The position numbers were made by a program, and so were the translations under genes. Below are positions 43,717 to 56,473 of a stretch of 64,000 nucleotides of DNA, one piece after another. Under the pieces are notes generated by a model. That model searched no databases and was not told the DNA's origin. It saw nothing but the letters and a program-made list of their open reading frames with translations. Positions within the stretch are counted from its first letter, which is position 1. The number at the start of each line of letters is the position of its first letter. This stretch comes from Perkinsus olseni (taxonomy: Eukaryota; Perkinsozoa; Perkinsida; Perkinsidae): the NCBI GenBank assembly GCA_013115135.1, contig JABANP010000087.1:62001-126000 (forward strand). The letters are read 5' to 3'.

Positions 43717-46700
43717 ATGGCGAGCAGCACGGCAGTAGGAGCCCCGCGGACGGATGGATCGAGCCCGAACACTGTAGTAGTCAAACTGCTCCTGTCCAAG
43801 TATCAGTAATGTGCCTCCCACAACTTCTCATTCATTTTCGAAAGTGTTTTTCTCCTAAGTGGTTGAGGGTTCGATTACGTTATCTCGAGGGTAGTTCAAA
43901 ATTATTCTGGTCGAATTTCTGTTCGATTTTCGCCGTGAGCTCCTCACAGCGGCTCGCGGCGTGTAAATTTTCTGGAAGTCCACAGAGACGCGTCTTGAGC
44001 TACGTTCGAGATATCATCATCAAATTCTCAACCACCAACGATAAAATGCCTTCCGAGATCGGATGAGAAGTTCGGCAGGGTCTCCAGTTTTCATGAGGGC
44101 TCGGAGGTCTCTAGTAACCAAGATTGGCCCGTTCTTTCGGCGGTATTGTGGGTGAATGCAGCATTTTAGGTCGTCTGCTGGTCTGTCTTTGCTATCACAG
44201 TAGCGGCATTAGCAGCGATTGACGCTCTGGTCATCAATAAAGGTAAGGGGGGATAGCGATCTCACCACTCGAGGGCCCCGTTATGTTCACAGGAAAAGTG
44301 CTGCTGCGTAGCGACATCGGGAAAGCTAGTTTCGAATCCGCGGCTCAGGATAGGTCCCGGGATATCTTTTAACTTGTGGCGAACCGTCCGGGTGCCCAAT
44401 CAACCTCATCTGAGGTCAGAGAGCACTCCAGGGGTCGTTCAATAAACAAATTCTGAATTGTTTGCATTTTACGTGTAACTTTATTGAACCAGGGGGCCAG
44501 AATGACTTTCCACGTAATACAGTCAATCCTGGGAGGGCTGTTGAATCTGAGAAGAAGTGTACTGAACGTCCTCTATGCTAGGCTCGATAATGAGCTTTGA
44601 GGTCGGTTTCACTGGACAACCATCGTATATCGAGTGCGGTGCGGAATCTACAGTCGTACGGTACGACATCGTACCACTCCTTACACAGCTTTCCTGTTAG
44701 TATTTTTGAGTAGGTTCGAAAGTAGTGGAAGTCCCTCCTCGTCGTGCCATGGTCTATTGTATAACGTACCTTGCTTGTGGTCTGCTTTTCAACGTTGTGG
44801 TTTATCTATTATACGGCTATGACTCAGAGGTAAGGAACCCGCTGCTGCAGCTATCCGGTAGAGGCTCCGTCAGGCTGCCTTTGGCTGGTTCAACGGATAC
44901 GTACTCGAGTACATGCTCAGTATGGATAACGTCTTCTTCTTCCAGGTAGTCCACATCATCAGGCGTATCCTTCGCTGTGCGGAAGATATGTCGAAACTCG
45001 CACAACTTCGATTCTTCGACTCGCAACAGCTTGTTTACGATGGGCGTAAAGACGCACGATTAACTCGAGATCTTCGGCGCTGGTAGACGAGAAAACTACA
45101 ACAACCATCCCTAGGCCTAGTTCTGAATGAGCCCTGAAGACGATGAAAAGCCACTTATCGTATCGATCTTCTCCCCTACGAACCTGGGGAGACGATCCTT
45201 TCAAGTACGACGTATCTTAGATTGATCCTTGTCTTAGGTGGTTTTCAAGTACTATCGTACTCCTAAATCTCAAGTGAACCGTGCCTTGTTCCACGGCATT
45301 GCCATGGCGGCTGGATTGCGGCTGCTGTTCTTCTTCCTAGGCAAGCCCAGTCGCTCTTCGTCACTGTTGATGATAGCCTATTATTCCACAGTAGAATAAA
45401 GGCAGACGATGATGATCGCCGGAATATGGTCGGGTCAAAAAAGGAAAATATTCAATTCGAAAATTTGCCTATCAAGGCAGATGCCGGTCAGAATTTTTTT
45501 GACCAGACTGTTTTCAGGAGACGCCACTAGGCCATTGTCACCAGCACCTCTCAGGTACCACCTTTTTCAAGCTTATCTTTTTCACTCGTTATATATTCGG
45601 ACTGGTAAGGCTGTTGTGACGTGGACGATTTATGCTCTCTACTGCTACATGGGGACACGGACGAGCTTCCAGTAGAATTGCCGACAGATTCTTATTTGGA
45701 GCGGCTATAAGACTGCAACAGACTCGGATGACCAGGACTCCGGTGATCCCAATAATGCTTGTGCTCAGTGTAAGCTGCTTCCTACCGTGGCTGTTGCTCG
45801 TCCGTCATAGATCGACCGAATATGAAAAAGCAATTAGAAGCAGGGTTGTGTGCATCGTTTGGTGTGGTATTGCCAGCGGAAGCTCATCTTCACGGTATGG
45901 CTCAGCCCCCCCGGCTACCACTGGACTACCATCTCGAATTTTCCTGAATTTCCGGAGTAGCGCACCCGGCTAAGGATCTGATCTGAATCTGCCTCGACAA
46001 TGACGGTTTTGTAGATAATACTTGGCCCCGTGGCAATCAGGTATCACATCGAGGCTTCGGCTCTTCAACGCCTACTCCTCCGATGGCGCCTTCTTTATCA
46101 AAGTTCCTCGGGACACGTTTGGCCCTCCGCCGGATTGTGATCAATCTGAACTCATTTACGGTAAGAGAGCTGCGATGTGAAGGATAGTGGCGTATTAGGA
46201 GTGGCAGTAGTGAATCAGCTACTAGGTCTTTGAGGCGCAGGGGCGGAGCTCGCGCGACGTACGGAGTGTAATTCGGTAGGCGTGTGGTACCCAATTTTCT
46301 AGTGAAAACCGTGAGGAAACTTGCTGAATGAGCTGAACGCCGACGATAAATGGCATAAAGCATGCGATGCATAGCCTACGTAGTGATGTAGGACTGATAA
46401 CACGAGTTCCAGTCCGCGTGGATGAGGATGGCATTCTTGGCACTCCCTATATGAGAATTGTGAGTCACAATTCGTGACCATCATCATGACACCCTCTAGA
46501 TACCAATTCAACAGCAGCCACTGCTCGACTATCGCCTAACAGCTCATCGGGCGGTTCATCACACCACCAGCCGCTAGTTTACAAAGCCACGTTGTTGTTG
46601 ATGGTGGTCATCGTGCTTGGTGTTGTCGACGTCCTCTTCGCTGTGGACTCAGTGACAGCTAAGATCTCTCAATACGACGACATGTGAGCTCACAACAGCA

Positions 46701-48087
46701 GCGTCGTCGCTCATGTTCAGTGGTTTTCGGGTAGGTTCATCAACTTCTCTTCGTCGATATTCGCGATGCTCACTCTAAGATCGTTGTTCTTTCTGGTCAT
46801 GTACCTGTCCGACCTATTCGTCCTTATGAAATACGGTAAGAACCTCTTTTCTCAATTCAATCCATGGCCTTATTCACTTAGTCTCGTGCATGCGTTATGA
46901 TATCATCAGCTTGTCATGCGTCGTGGTGATTCTCTCGTCGGGGCATGGCTAGTGCGAGCTAGTGGTGCAACGTAAAGTGTGTAAAGTCGGTGTGGTGTGG
47001 TGGTATCAGTGGGGCGATTCGGACCTGTCAGTGTGCCCAAATGTATCTGTAGATAACGAATCACCCGAAACGGACTTCGGAATTGGCAGCATCCACAAGC
47101 CAGGGCTCAATAGTTGCAAATCACCTTCTCTACGCTGCACCTCCGCGTCATGATTGTTGGTGACTGGGCGATGCTCCTGTGATCAGGTATCGCCCTCATC
47201 CTAGTGCTGGTTGGTCTACAACTCCTGCTTGCCTCATACATCGACATAACGAATCGGCAGAGCTGCGCCATCATATCACTGGTCTTTTTCACCTCCATTT
47301 GCGCCAGTGTGGTAAGGGTTCCGACCACCCGATTGACCTCTTGAACTCTCACTGATTTCTGATGGGAGGAATTTGACAATACAGCTAAGAATATATATAC
47401 TTCTCTTCTAACACCGTAGCCAAGAGAAGGCAGACAGTGGTCGCTCAGTCCTGTCTGATAGTGACCAACTCCGTCAGCATCGCAGCGTTCGAAATGACTA
47501 TCGCTACATCTTCTGCGTGAAACCTTCTCAATGGAGACAGTTTCGAGACGAATAACTTTTCGAAAAACGGTTTTGCGAAAGCCAGTAGCGACAATCCTGT
47601 CACAACTATTGCCGCTCGCGCCTTTAAAGATTCTGTTCCATTCGGGCGTATCGCGACGCAACACGCGGGTGTGCTGAGCCGTGTAGTTCATGGTGAAAGT
47701 GTCGCGTCTTGAGCACAGCGGAGCGAAGCGCATTATCCTCCAGACGCCTCACTCCCCCGCCCCACCGCGGGCCTCTGAATACAGTAGAAATGTAGAGGCA
47801 GCTATCAACTTTCTTCCCTTCCTCAGTGTAGAGATGGGGAATGCCGGCTGCTTGTCGTGATGCAGGTATATTCGAAGTGCATAGCCTCGTGCGGCCGCCG
47901 TGGCTCGGTTGTTGAGCTGGAAGTGATCGGCAATCGGCATTTAGAACCCTCTGACGTCGAGCTGGGAGATTATAGTGAGCCACTCGTGTTGTGCTGTCTA
48001 GGAGGAACATTCCTCCTTCTCCCAGGCCCGCAGGTTGAGCCGTCTTCCTCGAGTACCTCCACTACGACTGGGGCCCCTCTTGAGTGA
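43717..48087 (+). CDS. TerC-family integral membrane protein, multi-exon
   Basis: Supported exons: 43717-43805 (start, tentative), 44170-44242, 44714-44829, 44874-44945, 45238-45340, 45555-45604, 45688-45769, 46041-46160, 46413-46459, 46571-46683, 46735-46835, 47187-47311 and 48034-48087. From 44714 onward all phases close. The two halves carry the hallmark TerC motifs GWFNGYVLEYMLSMDNVFFF and DVLFAVDSVTA, with VVFKYYRTPK, RYIFGLILIWSGYK, FSSSIFAMLTLRSLFF and GIALILVLVGLQLLL between and after them. The acidic DSDDQDSGDP loop follows the fourth helix, as in the family. TerC/Alx proteins are implicated in metal ion (Mn2+) handling; a eukaryotic membrane location is inferred. The intron 45341-45554 uses a GC donor. 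Exons between 43805 and 44714 are incomplete. Confidence 0.85.
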
Positions 48088-48426
48088 GACCCTCGCTGTA
48101 TGCATTCCCACAGACATTTGTTGTATTATTGACGATCAGCCGCTCGCAACAGCATCGGCACACTGTGAGAGTTTTTCTCAGTGAAAAGTCGTCTATTGTG
48201 TTTCAATGGCTGTGCTGAAATTTGGCCGCCCGGAAAACGTCGGCCCCGCAGCGGCGATGAGTAGATGACTGTGGAGGAGTAGACCTCCCCTCCCTACTGA
48301 CGAGCCCAAACCAGCATGGACCATTCAGTTGCATAGAGCTTGCGAACCTTACATGCGCTATGGTCCGCAGTCCCCGGGAAAATCAGAGCCTCAACACATC
48401 GACGATGTTTTACAGCCAACCCGTAG

Positions 48427-49372
48427 GTGACGCCCCCTACTAATGTCGATGATGGACGTTGTATTTCCACCAAGCCTTGTATTTCCAACCGACAGTTGGC
48501 AACCGTCGTTGAGGATTCCAGCCAGCAGCCGCATATGCTCACAATTTCAGGCCACTCTGGGCCGCAAGGCTGTCCAGAGGTTGATGACGCCTCCCCGGCT
48601 GTGTCGGTGGTACGGCAACGATTCAAACGTTTGCGGATTGACGGGGAAGATGATGAGCCTGAGTTGAGGTGAGGCCAGGGGAGGCCTTATGTAGCGAAAC
48701 GCCGAGGCCAGCTCAGTGGCATGCGAAATCTGCGTTGCGGATTGAGAAGGCGGAGCCTAGCGTGCTTTCAGTGAGAGCAGCGGTTTGATCTCTGGTGATG
48801 AGACACACGGCGAGTCGCTCGAGGGTGTTCCGGAGCACAAGCGGCGATGCACGGATGTCAGCAGCGACAAGTCTAGCATTGGCAGCAGTTGTGGAGACAG
48901 ATCGGACCAGGGTGAGTTTTGCGGGGAAATTTTGCTTTATGGAAGATGAAGTAGGAGAGTGCATTGGTGGGTTTTAGTACTCTCTCTCACGAAGTCCTCA
49001 GCATGGGGGTGGTTCAACTTGACCTCCTCCGGCACCGCGGATCACGCTGGCGGGCTGGTCATCATCCACGCCATGACGCCGTCAGGTACCTCACCTCCTC
49101 GACAATCTGACACTCCAATGGTGGCGAGTGGAGACGATCATGTTCATCATCATGAGCGTAAGATGCAACTGAAGCAGCTTCTGAAGGTGAGCTGTTCGGC
49201 GAATACCGTTGAGAAGTTGAGAATCTTTTATACCCGTTTTGCCCTTGCTCGACCTGTTCGTGTTCACAAAAAAGCAATACCTCAGGAGCAGATGGCCAAG
49301 TATCTCGCCGACTACCGATCCTTGTCACAGAGAACCCAAATAGAGTGGGCACAGCGCCCTCTATCCAGCTAG
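48427..49372 (+). CDS. Hypothetical polar protein, about four exons
   Basis: Blocks at about 48427-48672 (ending VVRQRFKRLRIDGEDDEPELR before GTGAGG), about 48790-48910 (polar, ending SCGDRSDQ before GTGAG) and 48979-49185 (joined in phase after GGGTTTTAG, ending MQLKQLLK before GTGAG) read as one hydrophilic protein. A His cluster (DHVHHHERK) lies near 49140. A last block, about 49200-49372, contains MAKYLADYRSLSQRTQIEW and a stop at 49372. I do not recognise it. The overlapping minus-strand frame at 48294-48626 lacks comparable splice signals. The start is unknown. Confidence 0.45.
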
Positions 49373-50680
49373 TGTTTTGGACCCTTCCTGGCCTCAGCTT
49401 CCGATGCCCGCCCAACCGTTGACCTGACGAGACATGATAGGCTGCCTGTACAGTATGCTTCTTCACACCCTCACCTTGCGTTATCAATCATCCCCCTTCC
49501 TCTGCTGTTCTATTCGAGTCTTACCTCGCCACAATGCGAAACGTCAGTAACGTGAGGACCACAACGAGTAATGCTTCGGCTACTGTCGCCAGCATAGTCA
49601 CTTTGGATGAATCGCTTCGAGTCCAGGCTCTCAGGCCCCTGTACTCTGGCCCGATCATGCTCGAGTCCAATACTCCTAGCGGCTGATGTCCACCCTACCT
49701 ATACCGCGGCCAGGGCTGAGGACTCGCGTGCCTTGCCCACAATAGTCCCACGGCACTTGGAAGACAAGATAGGTGGGCACCCTTGAACATGCCAGAGCTC
49801 AGCTGTCGCTGTGAGTAGGTGCCTACGCCTTGGCAAAACACTGGCCCAGCATGTTTCTTCCGAAGAGGGACACGGAGACACCCGAGAAGTTCCCAATACC
49901 ATTCCATCCGAGAATCGGATTTTTCTGATGGAGCTTGTATCCTTCATCGTCTGTGTTCAATCCGCAGGCGTCGTTGCAGGACTCAGAAGAAGCAGAACTA
50001 TATGGCAGCCTTACCCATGCTCAACCGAACTCATGGACTTTGTTAATTGTTGTTTGCGGGCGTCCTCGCTTTGCGTTGGACAGTACTCCTTCAGTTGATT
50101 GAAGCGAACCGAAGGGAGCTGAGCTTCCTCCGTGAATTTATTTAGTCAAACTCGGTTATTCGTGATTTACCCCATGCGCCCTCTGTTTCCTGTCCTTTTC
50201 GGCCGGTTTCCTGCGCAGTGCGACAGTTAAGTCACGATCGCTCATGTGTGGAATTTGTAACGAAAGACTGGGAACGAGCTCGAATTCACGACGTCCGCTA
50301 TCAGCGAAATAAGGTTCAATTCACAGTCAATTTGAGAAGTACATCTTGAAAGGTGTCAGGCTAACGGGGGAACTCATGACGTCAATGGCAACCTCACTCG
50401 TGACGCGTGCTTTCGTGGGGAGACTGACTGATTGAGAACACAACACCCGAGTTTTGCCATTTGGAATCCAATCTTTCATCCGTTGTTTCTTATCATCCGC
50501 TACTTTGCTTAGCTTCAGCGTAGCTTCTTGTCGGAGCAAGATAGGATCAGCGATATAAACATTACACTTCCGTAGTGACTCTCTCCTGTTCAGCGAACTC
50601 GAGACTTGTTCGAAATCGGCTGGAATTGTTGTTCATTCCATCCTTGTTTTAAAGATCAGTAGAATGCCTGCCGATGCCAC
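49373..50680. other. No supported gene; one 50-codon frame at 49534-49686
   Basis: ATG 49534 opens 50 codons, Ser/Thr-rich, to TGA 49686, preceded by a pyrimidine stretch with AG. It could be a first exon or a short protein. Frames further right overlap on both strands without recognisable content. Confidence 0.25.
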
Positions 50681-53600
50681 ATGTCACAGTTCTCTGGACT
50701 CTGGTCCTCGGCGGCTCTCGGACGATCGAGTGGTGCTCCGAGTGGTCATTACAGAGAAGTTGTGCCAGAAGTTGAGTTTTCCAATGCGGACCGACTCGGA
50801 TTGCGGTCGCAGGAGTTCCCCTTCGTCCCGGAAGGCCACGGCAACGAGTACGTATGATTAAGTGTGCGCCGGCTGCTGCTTGGGGAACAGTGATCTACTC
50901 TCATTGTTCCTAGCCTGGGGCGCTTGGACGCTTCGAACAGGCACGCGTACTTCACAGCGCTTCTCCTCAGGATCCCACAAAGGCTCTCCTTCACCGAGCC
51001 GAACGCATCTCCTGAGCGCTGCCGGCCTGTCGAGCTCGAAGAACGCAACTCACAGCCCGTTGAGTCGGTCCTGGGCAGCAGGCCAAGTGAGAACTAACTC
51101 GTCTCCTCCTTAAGACGATTGAGGGCCTTCGTGAGCAGCCGTCGCGTCGCACTTCTTCTTCCGAGGTCGAGAGGAGCATAGCAGAGCTGTCGCTGAAGTG
51201 CCAGCAGCTGACCGGCCAGCTGGAGAGGCTCGCAAAGGTCGGTGAGTCTGTTTCAAATCTGCCGTTCCGAATTCGGTTGACTTTGATAATTCCGACGAAG
51301 CTTGATTTGCATGCTCTAGTGCTCGCACTCGCGCCGTTAAGTCGGAATGGGGTGCTGCATAGCTCGAGGCTCGGGCCCCGGCCGCTGATTTATCGTGGTC
51401 CTGGAATCCCCGAGATGCTCAGAATTTCGCCAGAGAAGTTGATGAGAGACGAGGGACTGAGGACAAGCTCACGCGGCATGTTCAGCAGCAAGTGGAAGAG
51501 CTTGTGAATATAGTGAGAGAGAGCGAGGCCAAGACTGAGCAGGTGGGGAAGGCATCATAGAACTGTGAGCTCGCAGTAACCTTTGTTTCACACCCCCTGT
51601 AATTGGGTTCTTCATCACGACGGACTCAGGCCTGAGCGGCTCTGGCAACATGCAAGTCTAGCTCTTCTCGCACACTCTTATCGAGACAACTATGACTCCC
51701 AAGTTGCGAGTATTAAAGCGTTTTCAATCAGGATGTTGGACAAGCCCTGAAGGTCCTTCGGTCCAATTTGAGCCTGCAGATGACGGAGGCTTCAGGAAGA
51801 CATTTGCAGAAGCTTGAGAAGAAGCTTTCAGACGAATTCAACAAGGGTGATTCAATCCTCGCACACCCTCATTCGTCATTCTGAGAAAACGTCGGAATCT
51901 AACGGATGCGAGCGCATCTTTTTTGCAGTGGTGGAAAGAAGCAGCGCAGACTTCGGCGAACGACTCAGCCAGGAGGGAGCAGAAATCAATCAACGAGTTT
52001 TAAAGATCGAAGCACTGCTTAGGTCGGCTGCATCAGGGTTTATCAACCATTTTCGTCCGGGCCCTCGCAGTGGAATCCCGCATAGCGTCACGCGCGTGCC
52101 CTTATTATTGAGAGGGGAAGCTCTGGAGATTGATGGCATTTGTTGTCGGCCTAGTCTGTTGAGCATTCGAGGCCAGCTCCCTCGCTTGGCTGTGTCAGCT
52201 TCATGCCCTGTGGCTGTTGTCAAGTGAATAACCGGCTAGCACTATCCAGCGGTTCACCTTCCCTGTACTTAGGCTGTAGTGCCATGAACTCAGCTTGGCC
52301 ATGGCCAACAACGCCTCGCTTCCGACTTATAGGCGCCCTTTTCGTCCGGGCCCTCGCAGTGGAATCCCGCATAGCGTCACGCGCGTGTAATTATTGAGCG
52401 CGGAAGCTCCGGTGCTCGTTTGACACCACTTGCCGGCCCAGCCCTTGACTTCTATTCAACTCCGTGATTGTTATGTGAGCCGTCTAGCACAGCGCATTGC
52501 CTCCGACTCCTAGCCACTCTGATCGGCTGGAACGGGGTGGGCTGTATTTACAGCTTGTGATCAGGAGAAGCACGGAGAGATTCACAGACGCACTGGACCC
52601 CATGCGAGCTACTCTAACAGACCTATCCTCCCGCTTCGAGGAAGTGGAGTCCAAGGCTATGCTCGGTCAACCGGGAGAGGGGCAGATGTCGCCCAGCCGG
52701 CTCAAACAGCAGGTTGGACTTAACAAGGCATGCAGTTTCGTGGACGTGCGTACAGATACTCGCCCATGTCGAAGATCGGTTGCGTCAATTCGAATCGGAA
52801 AGCCTTGATAAAATTGCAAGTAGGCCGCTCAGTGCCAACTTTTCACAAAGTGAGTAAAGATTTGCTCTCGACAGATCACCGCGAGCGATCGCCTCCACGT
52901 GAGTGTGATGTCGAGATGAAACTGAAGCTGCAACAGATAGAGAGGAAGCTCGCAGGTTAGCCACCGTCTCTGGAACCTTTGCAAGGGACCGCTTCCCCTC
53001 TCGAGACTGTCCGACAAAACGTTCGCTACACCGGGCAACAAATCCTTAGAAAATCGGGCAGTGAGGCATCAATGCGAGAATAATATCGTGGAAAGACAAG
53101 ATGCAGAAAGAAACCGATTCTGAGAGAATTAGCTGCCCGGTGGAATTGTGCTTCGTCTCAGCTAAGAACCCGGATGTTCGACTAGCGTCCATGCGCTCCG
53201 AGACACAGGACAGCTTGAACGCTGTCAACCAGCGAATCGATACTCTCCAAGGGGAACTGGAGTCGTTCAGGGGGGAAGTGTGCAGTCTGTCCTACGGCCT
53301 CGGTCGGAGTGGTGCTCTCTCAGACTTCCGAAGCGATGAATAGTCAGACGCAGCGATTGAAGGACCACGTGCTAGGCGAAGTTAAGAAAAATGCAGCTGA
53401 AGCGCAACGCAGGGTGGGTTTACCGTTACGAAGTCCTTGACGAGCTCGTGGCGAGGCGACCGGCTACATTGCCTCCGTGTTGTGCTGTGCTTTGCTACGA
53501 GCTCTGCGATGGGAAAGTATCCTGCTGTAGGAGCAAGAGCTTTCGAGAACGCTTGAAGCGAGCATCAACAGCGTGAGTGATAGTCATGATGAACTGAAGA

Positions 53601-54859
53601 AGTCCCTGGAAACTGACTTCAGAAGTGCTGTTGACAATGTGAGCCAGTGACGCACAGCTGGTCATGAGTGAGGAGCACTCAGGTACGTAACGATTCAGAA
53701 AAGTCCAAGGCGGACAATAGAGAATTATCAGACAAAGTTGGTCGTATACAGCGAGAGTTGAACGGCCTTACAACGCAGAGCGCAGAGCTCGATAAAACCG
53801 TCGTAAGCTGTTTCGCGAAGATGGGTCGGGGACTAGCCTCTCAGGCTGAGTTCAAAGAGAAGGTTAACGTGATGTCTGCGAACAGCAGCAAGCTCATCAC
53901 CGAGCAAATAACCGAGTTGGAAGTAGGATCTCACTAGGTGGCTTCTCTGAGCGATTCGACGCAGAAACGAACAACGGAGAGCTTGGCTGAGTCCCGGAGC
54001 TCGATAATGCGGGGCTTCGAATCTGACCTTATGCGAATCACGGAGGAGGTGGGTGTGGCACTCCGCCCTGCCGCATACAGTGATGGAGCTTCAGCTTGAC
54101 TGCCACGTCAAGAGCGTGCAGTCGTCCACAGAAGAGAGGATGAAGGGCCAAATAGAAATTGTCAAGGCAGAGGTGCCGCAGTGCTCGACAGAACACTCGG
54201 AGATTATAACGGTTCAGATTGACTCGAAGTCGGCAGAAACCGCTGATCGTCTGCGTCGTATGATGGGATCTTTGATAGAACTCAATATGCGTGTTGAAAA
54301 GCAAGAGGACATGATGAGTGACCCCAAACTGCAGAGGCATATCCGAGGGTCGATCTTGACATTAGCAGATGAGGTCGGATCTCTAAGATTCAGGCTGGTG
54401 GATGAAGTTATCCAAAGAAGTATGGATGCTGATAGGCTGGAGCATCGGGAAATGATAAGCCAACTTTACAAGAAGATGAGCGACGTGGTCAGTGCTATGC
54501 ACTACCCAAAGTACGGTTCATGCCGCAGATCTTCTATGGTCGTTGCAGCTGCCAAGTATTCCCTGTTCACGAGTCGAGCGTGTCGAACTGCTCAGGCACG
54601 GCCCTTCGGTGTCGGCTATGCGGGCAATCGGAAATTCTGGCTCTGCTAACTCCAGTTCGCTGATGCGCTCTCATCAACGTTCAACTTCGTCAATCAGCGT
54701 CCCCAGGCACGAGTGAGTTTCCTTCTCATCATTGACAACGTCCGCAATGTTGTCTCACGGAATTAAAGGTACTTCGACCGAGTTCTCGCGCCTGCAGCAG
54801 CAACCCAGGAGCAGCTGCGTTCGCTGATGAGGGAAATGAGCCAAGATAGAGATCGATGA
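50681..54859 (+). CDS. Long coiled-coil protein, many exons, possibly cytoskeletal
   Basis: ATG 50681 opens exon 1 (50681-50851, 57 codons), which ends with an unusual FPFVPEGHGNEY motif at a GTATG donor. Following blocks are heptad-rich: about 51114-51238, 51440-51540, 51735-51846, 51925-52020, 52560-52720, 52900-52960, 53190-53280, 53690-53935, 53940-54048 and 54050-54510 (the longest, with SSTEERMKGQIEIVKAEV and RLRRMMGSLIELNMRVEKQED). A Ser-rich tail exon (about 54556-54714) and a final exon (about 54770-54859, ending MREMSQDRDR) follow. The short linking introns and the long coiled coil suggest a structural or basal-body/cytoskeletal role, which is inference. Junctions in the 50.9-53.6 kb part are provisional and the total length is unknown. 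Confidence 0.55.
52050..52128 (+). repeat. Local duplication, copy 1
   Basis: TTTTCGTCCGGGCCCTCGCA and the next 30 nt recur exactly at 52339-52388. The flanking GGAAGCTC(T/C) blocks are also shared. Both copies lie between coding blocks of the coiled-coil gene. Confidence 0.85.
52339..52412 (+). repeat. Local duplication, copy 2
   Basis: About 50 nt identical to 52050-52099, then a diverged tail (ATTATTGAG...GGAAGCTC). Separation is 289 bp. Confidence 0.85.
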
Positions 54860-55597
54860 TCATGGCATGATGCCGTGCAAGCGTGGTTGCGCCGGGTTTT
54901 GCGTTGCCCCCGGAGTGGGGTTCCAACCTTCCACGGGTTTTTCAATAAACCTGAATTAGAAATCAAAATCAATTCCAGAATCGACTCCGGGTTTCAGACT
55001 CCATTGAACCGGGGGGTCGGAACATATCGATACCGACTTTTCTTCACTGATACCTCTCACGGCACCCGGGTTCTAACCCTCGTACCGACATTTTGTACGT
55101 AATTTATCCGATCGATCTTTGCGGCGATCGCAAACGTGGATGAAACGCTATGCTCAGCAATCGATCATTCGGGCGAGCCCTTTTGACGTTCCGTGCGCGG
55201 CACCAACGATTTCAATGCAAAAGTCCATACTATCAATGCAGAGCTGAGTGAAGACAAGTTACCCAAGGGATTAGGTTTTCCCCTAAGATGAATTTCTTTA
55301 GTCATAGTTACACAGACAGCTCAATTGTTTTGCTTCTATGATGATAACTATCAAACGACATTCACTTAGAATGAGCGCAAATGCGCGTTGATATAAAACC
55401 CCATAGCACTGGGCGCTGAGAACTCATAATGCACGCGGTTTATGATGAATAAAAACTATTTTCATCACTTTGACCTGATCATACGTGATGACACCAAGAG
55501 CATTGCTGAATGACCAGCGTTAATGAATATTGAACTCTACGCGACAGTCTAACGTGCAGAATATGTCATGGGCATGCGAGGATCTCGGAAAGCAGCA
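54860..55597. other. Intergenic, no gene seen
   Basis: Scattered short frames only. An AT-rich part lies at 55320-55510. Confidence 0.4.
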
Positions 55598-56473
55598 TTA
55601 GAGCCCCACGTCAACTTGCCCGGGCTCTTGCACAGGGACAGCCGTGCTCAATCGCCTCTTCAACTTTATGCTAGGTCGACGAGCTCGGCTATGCTGCGCT
55701 GAGGAGAGCTCTCTGCTGGAGCGTCTCTGCTGCTGATCGCTCGAGGTCCCCTCGGAGTTTACCGGAGTCACAGATCTACGACGGCTTGTCGAGTACTGAT
55801 AAGACCGGTGTTTAATGCAACAGTTGACTATAGTCGCACCCACCCGAGAACTCCGACCAGACGTCCCCGCCGATTCCGCTGTGGATGGCCGCCCTGATGT
55901 GGGAGGCCGACCATTGTCGCCTGGCTGCCGCTCCGTGTTCATGAACACAGCCACGGCAGCCTCCTCGAACTCATCGGTCACGCGACACTTTAAAGTCTCC
56001 CACAGGAGCTCAAGTGCGGATGCATTCGCATCGTTTGAGCGTGGAACCGTGAAATCCGCGGCACTCCCGAAGAGGTCGATGGAGAGGTCCTCTCGGGCGC
56101 GCAACCCAAGGAGCACCTAAGGCCACCGTTGCAGGGCTCGTCGAGAGCAATGAGTTCCGAGTCGATGGACTGAATGCGAGCTGCGGTACTTCTTCCACCC
56201 ATTGGGAACACCCAGTGATGCGGGACAACTCCGCAATCTCGGCTTCGGCCAGGCGTATCATCACCTTGCCGAAGCGGCAATGGAGAAGCAAACCAGGTCG
56301 ATGCGCGCACCTCAAAGCAGTCGCTGATTTTCCCCGAGACCAGATGGTCTCCCGCCACGGAGCTCAGAGCCTCCCTAGGCATGTGCCGATTGAACCATTC
56401 TATCGTTGGCATGAACCTGTTCAGCGAAGGTGCTCCCAGTTGGAGACTCTCGGTTATCCGCTGGAGCACTCAT
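55598..56473 (-). CDS. Hypothetical protein, minus strand, three or four exons
   Basis: ATG at 56473 (reading left) starts MSAPADNRESPTG. A middle block contains GKVMIRLAEAEIAELSRITG (about 56219-56278) and a donor GTGTTCCC, then SIDSELIALDEP. The last exon, starting after CCTTAG near 56119, runs VLLGLRAREDLSIDLFGSAADF and on to a long Ser/Arg/Gly-rich tail ending at 55598. The tail contains PATTERN-poor basic segments (RRSSRELSS, RRPSIKLKRRL). No family is recognised. The acidic, helical core with a basic disordered tail gives no function. Junctions are approximate. Confidence 0.45.

Noticed and set aside
43254..43799. Minus-strand 181-codon frame
   Set aside because: It lies across the TerC first exon and its promoter side and has no domain or splice logic; probably an antisense shadow.
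44446..44480. Boundary of a second LTR-like repeat at the AATAAACAAATTC block
   Set aside because: No second copy was found in the window.
47107..47733. Minus-strand 208-codon frame
   Set aside because: Antisense to a well-supported TerC exon (47187-47311) and its long last intron.
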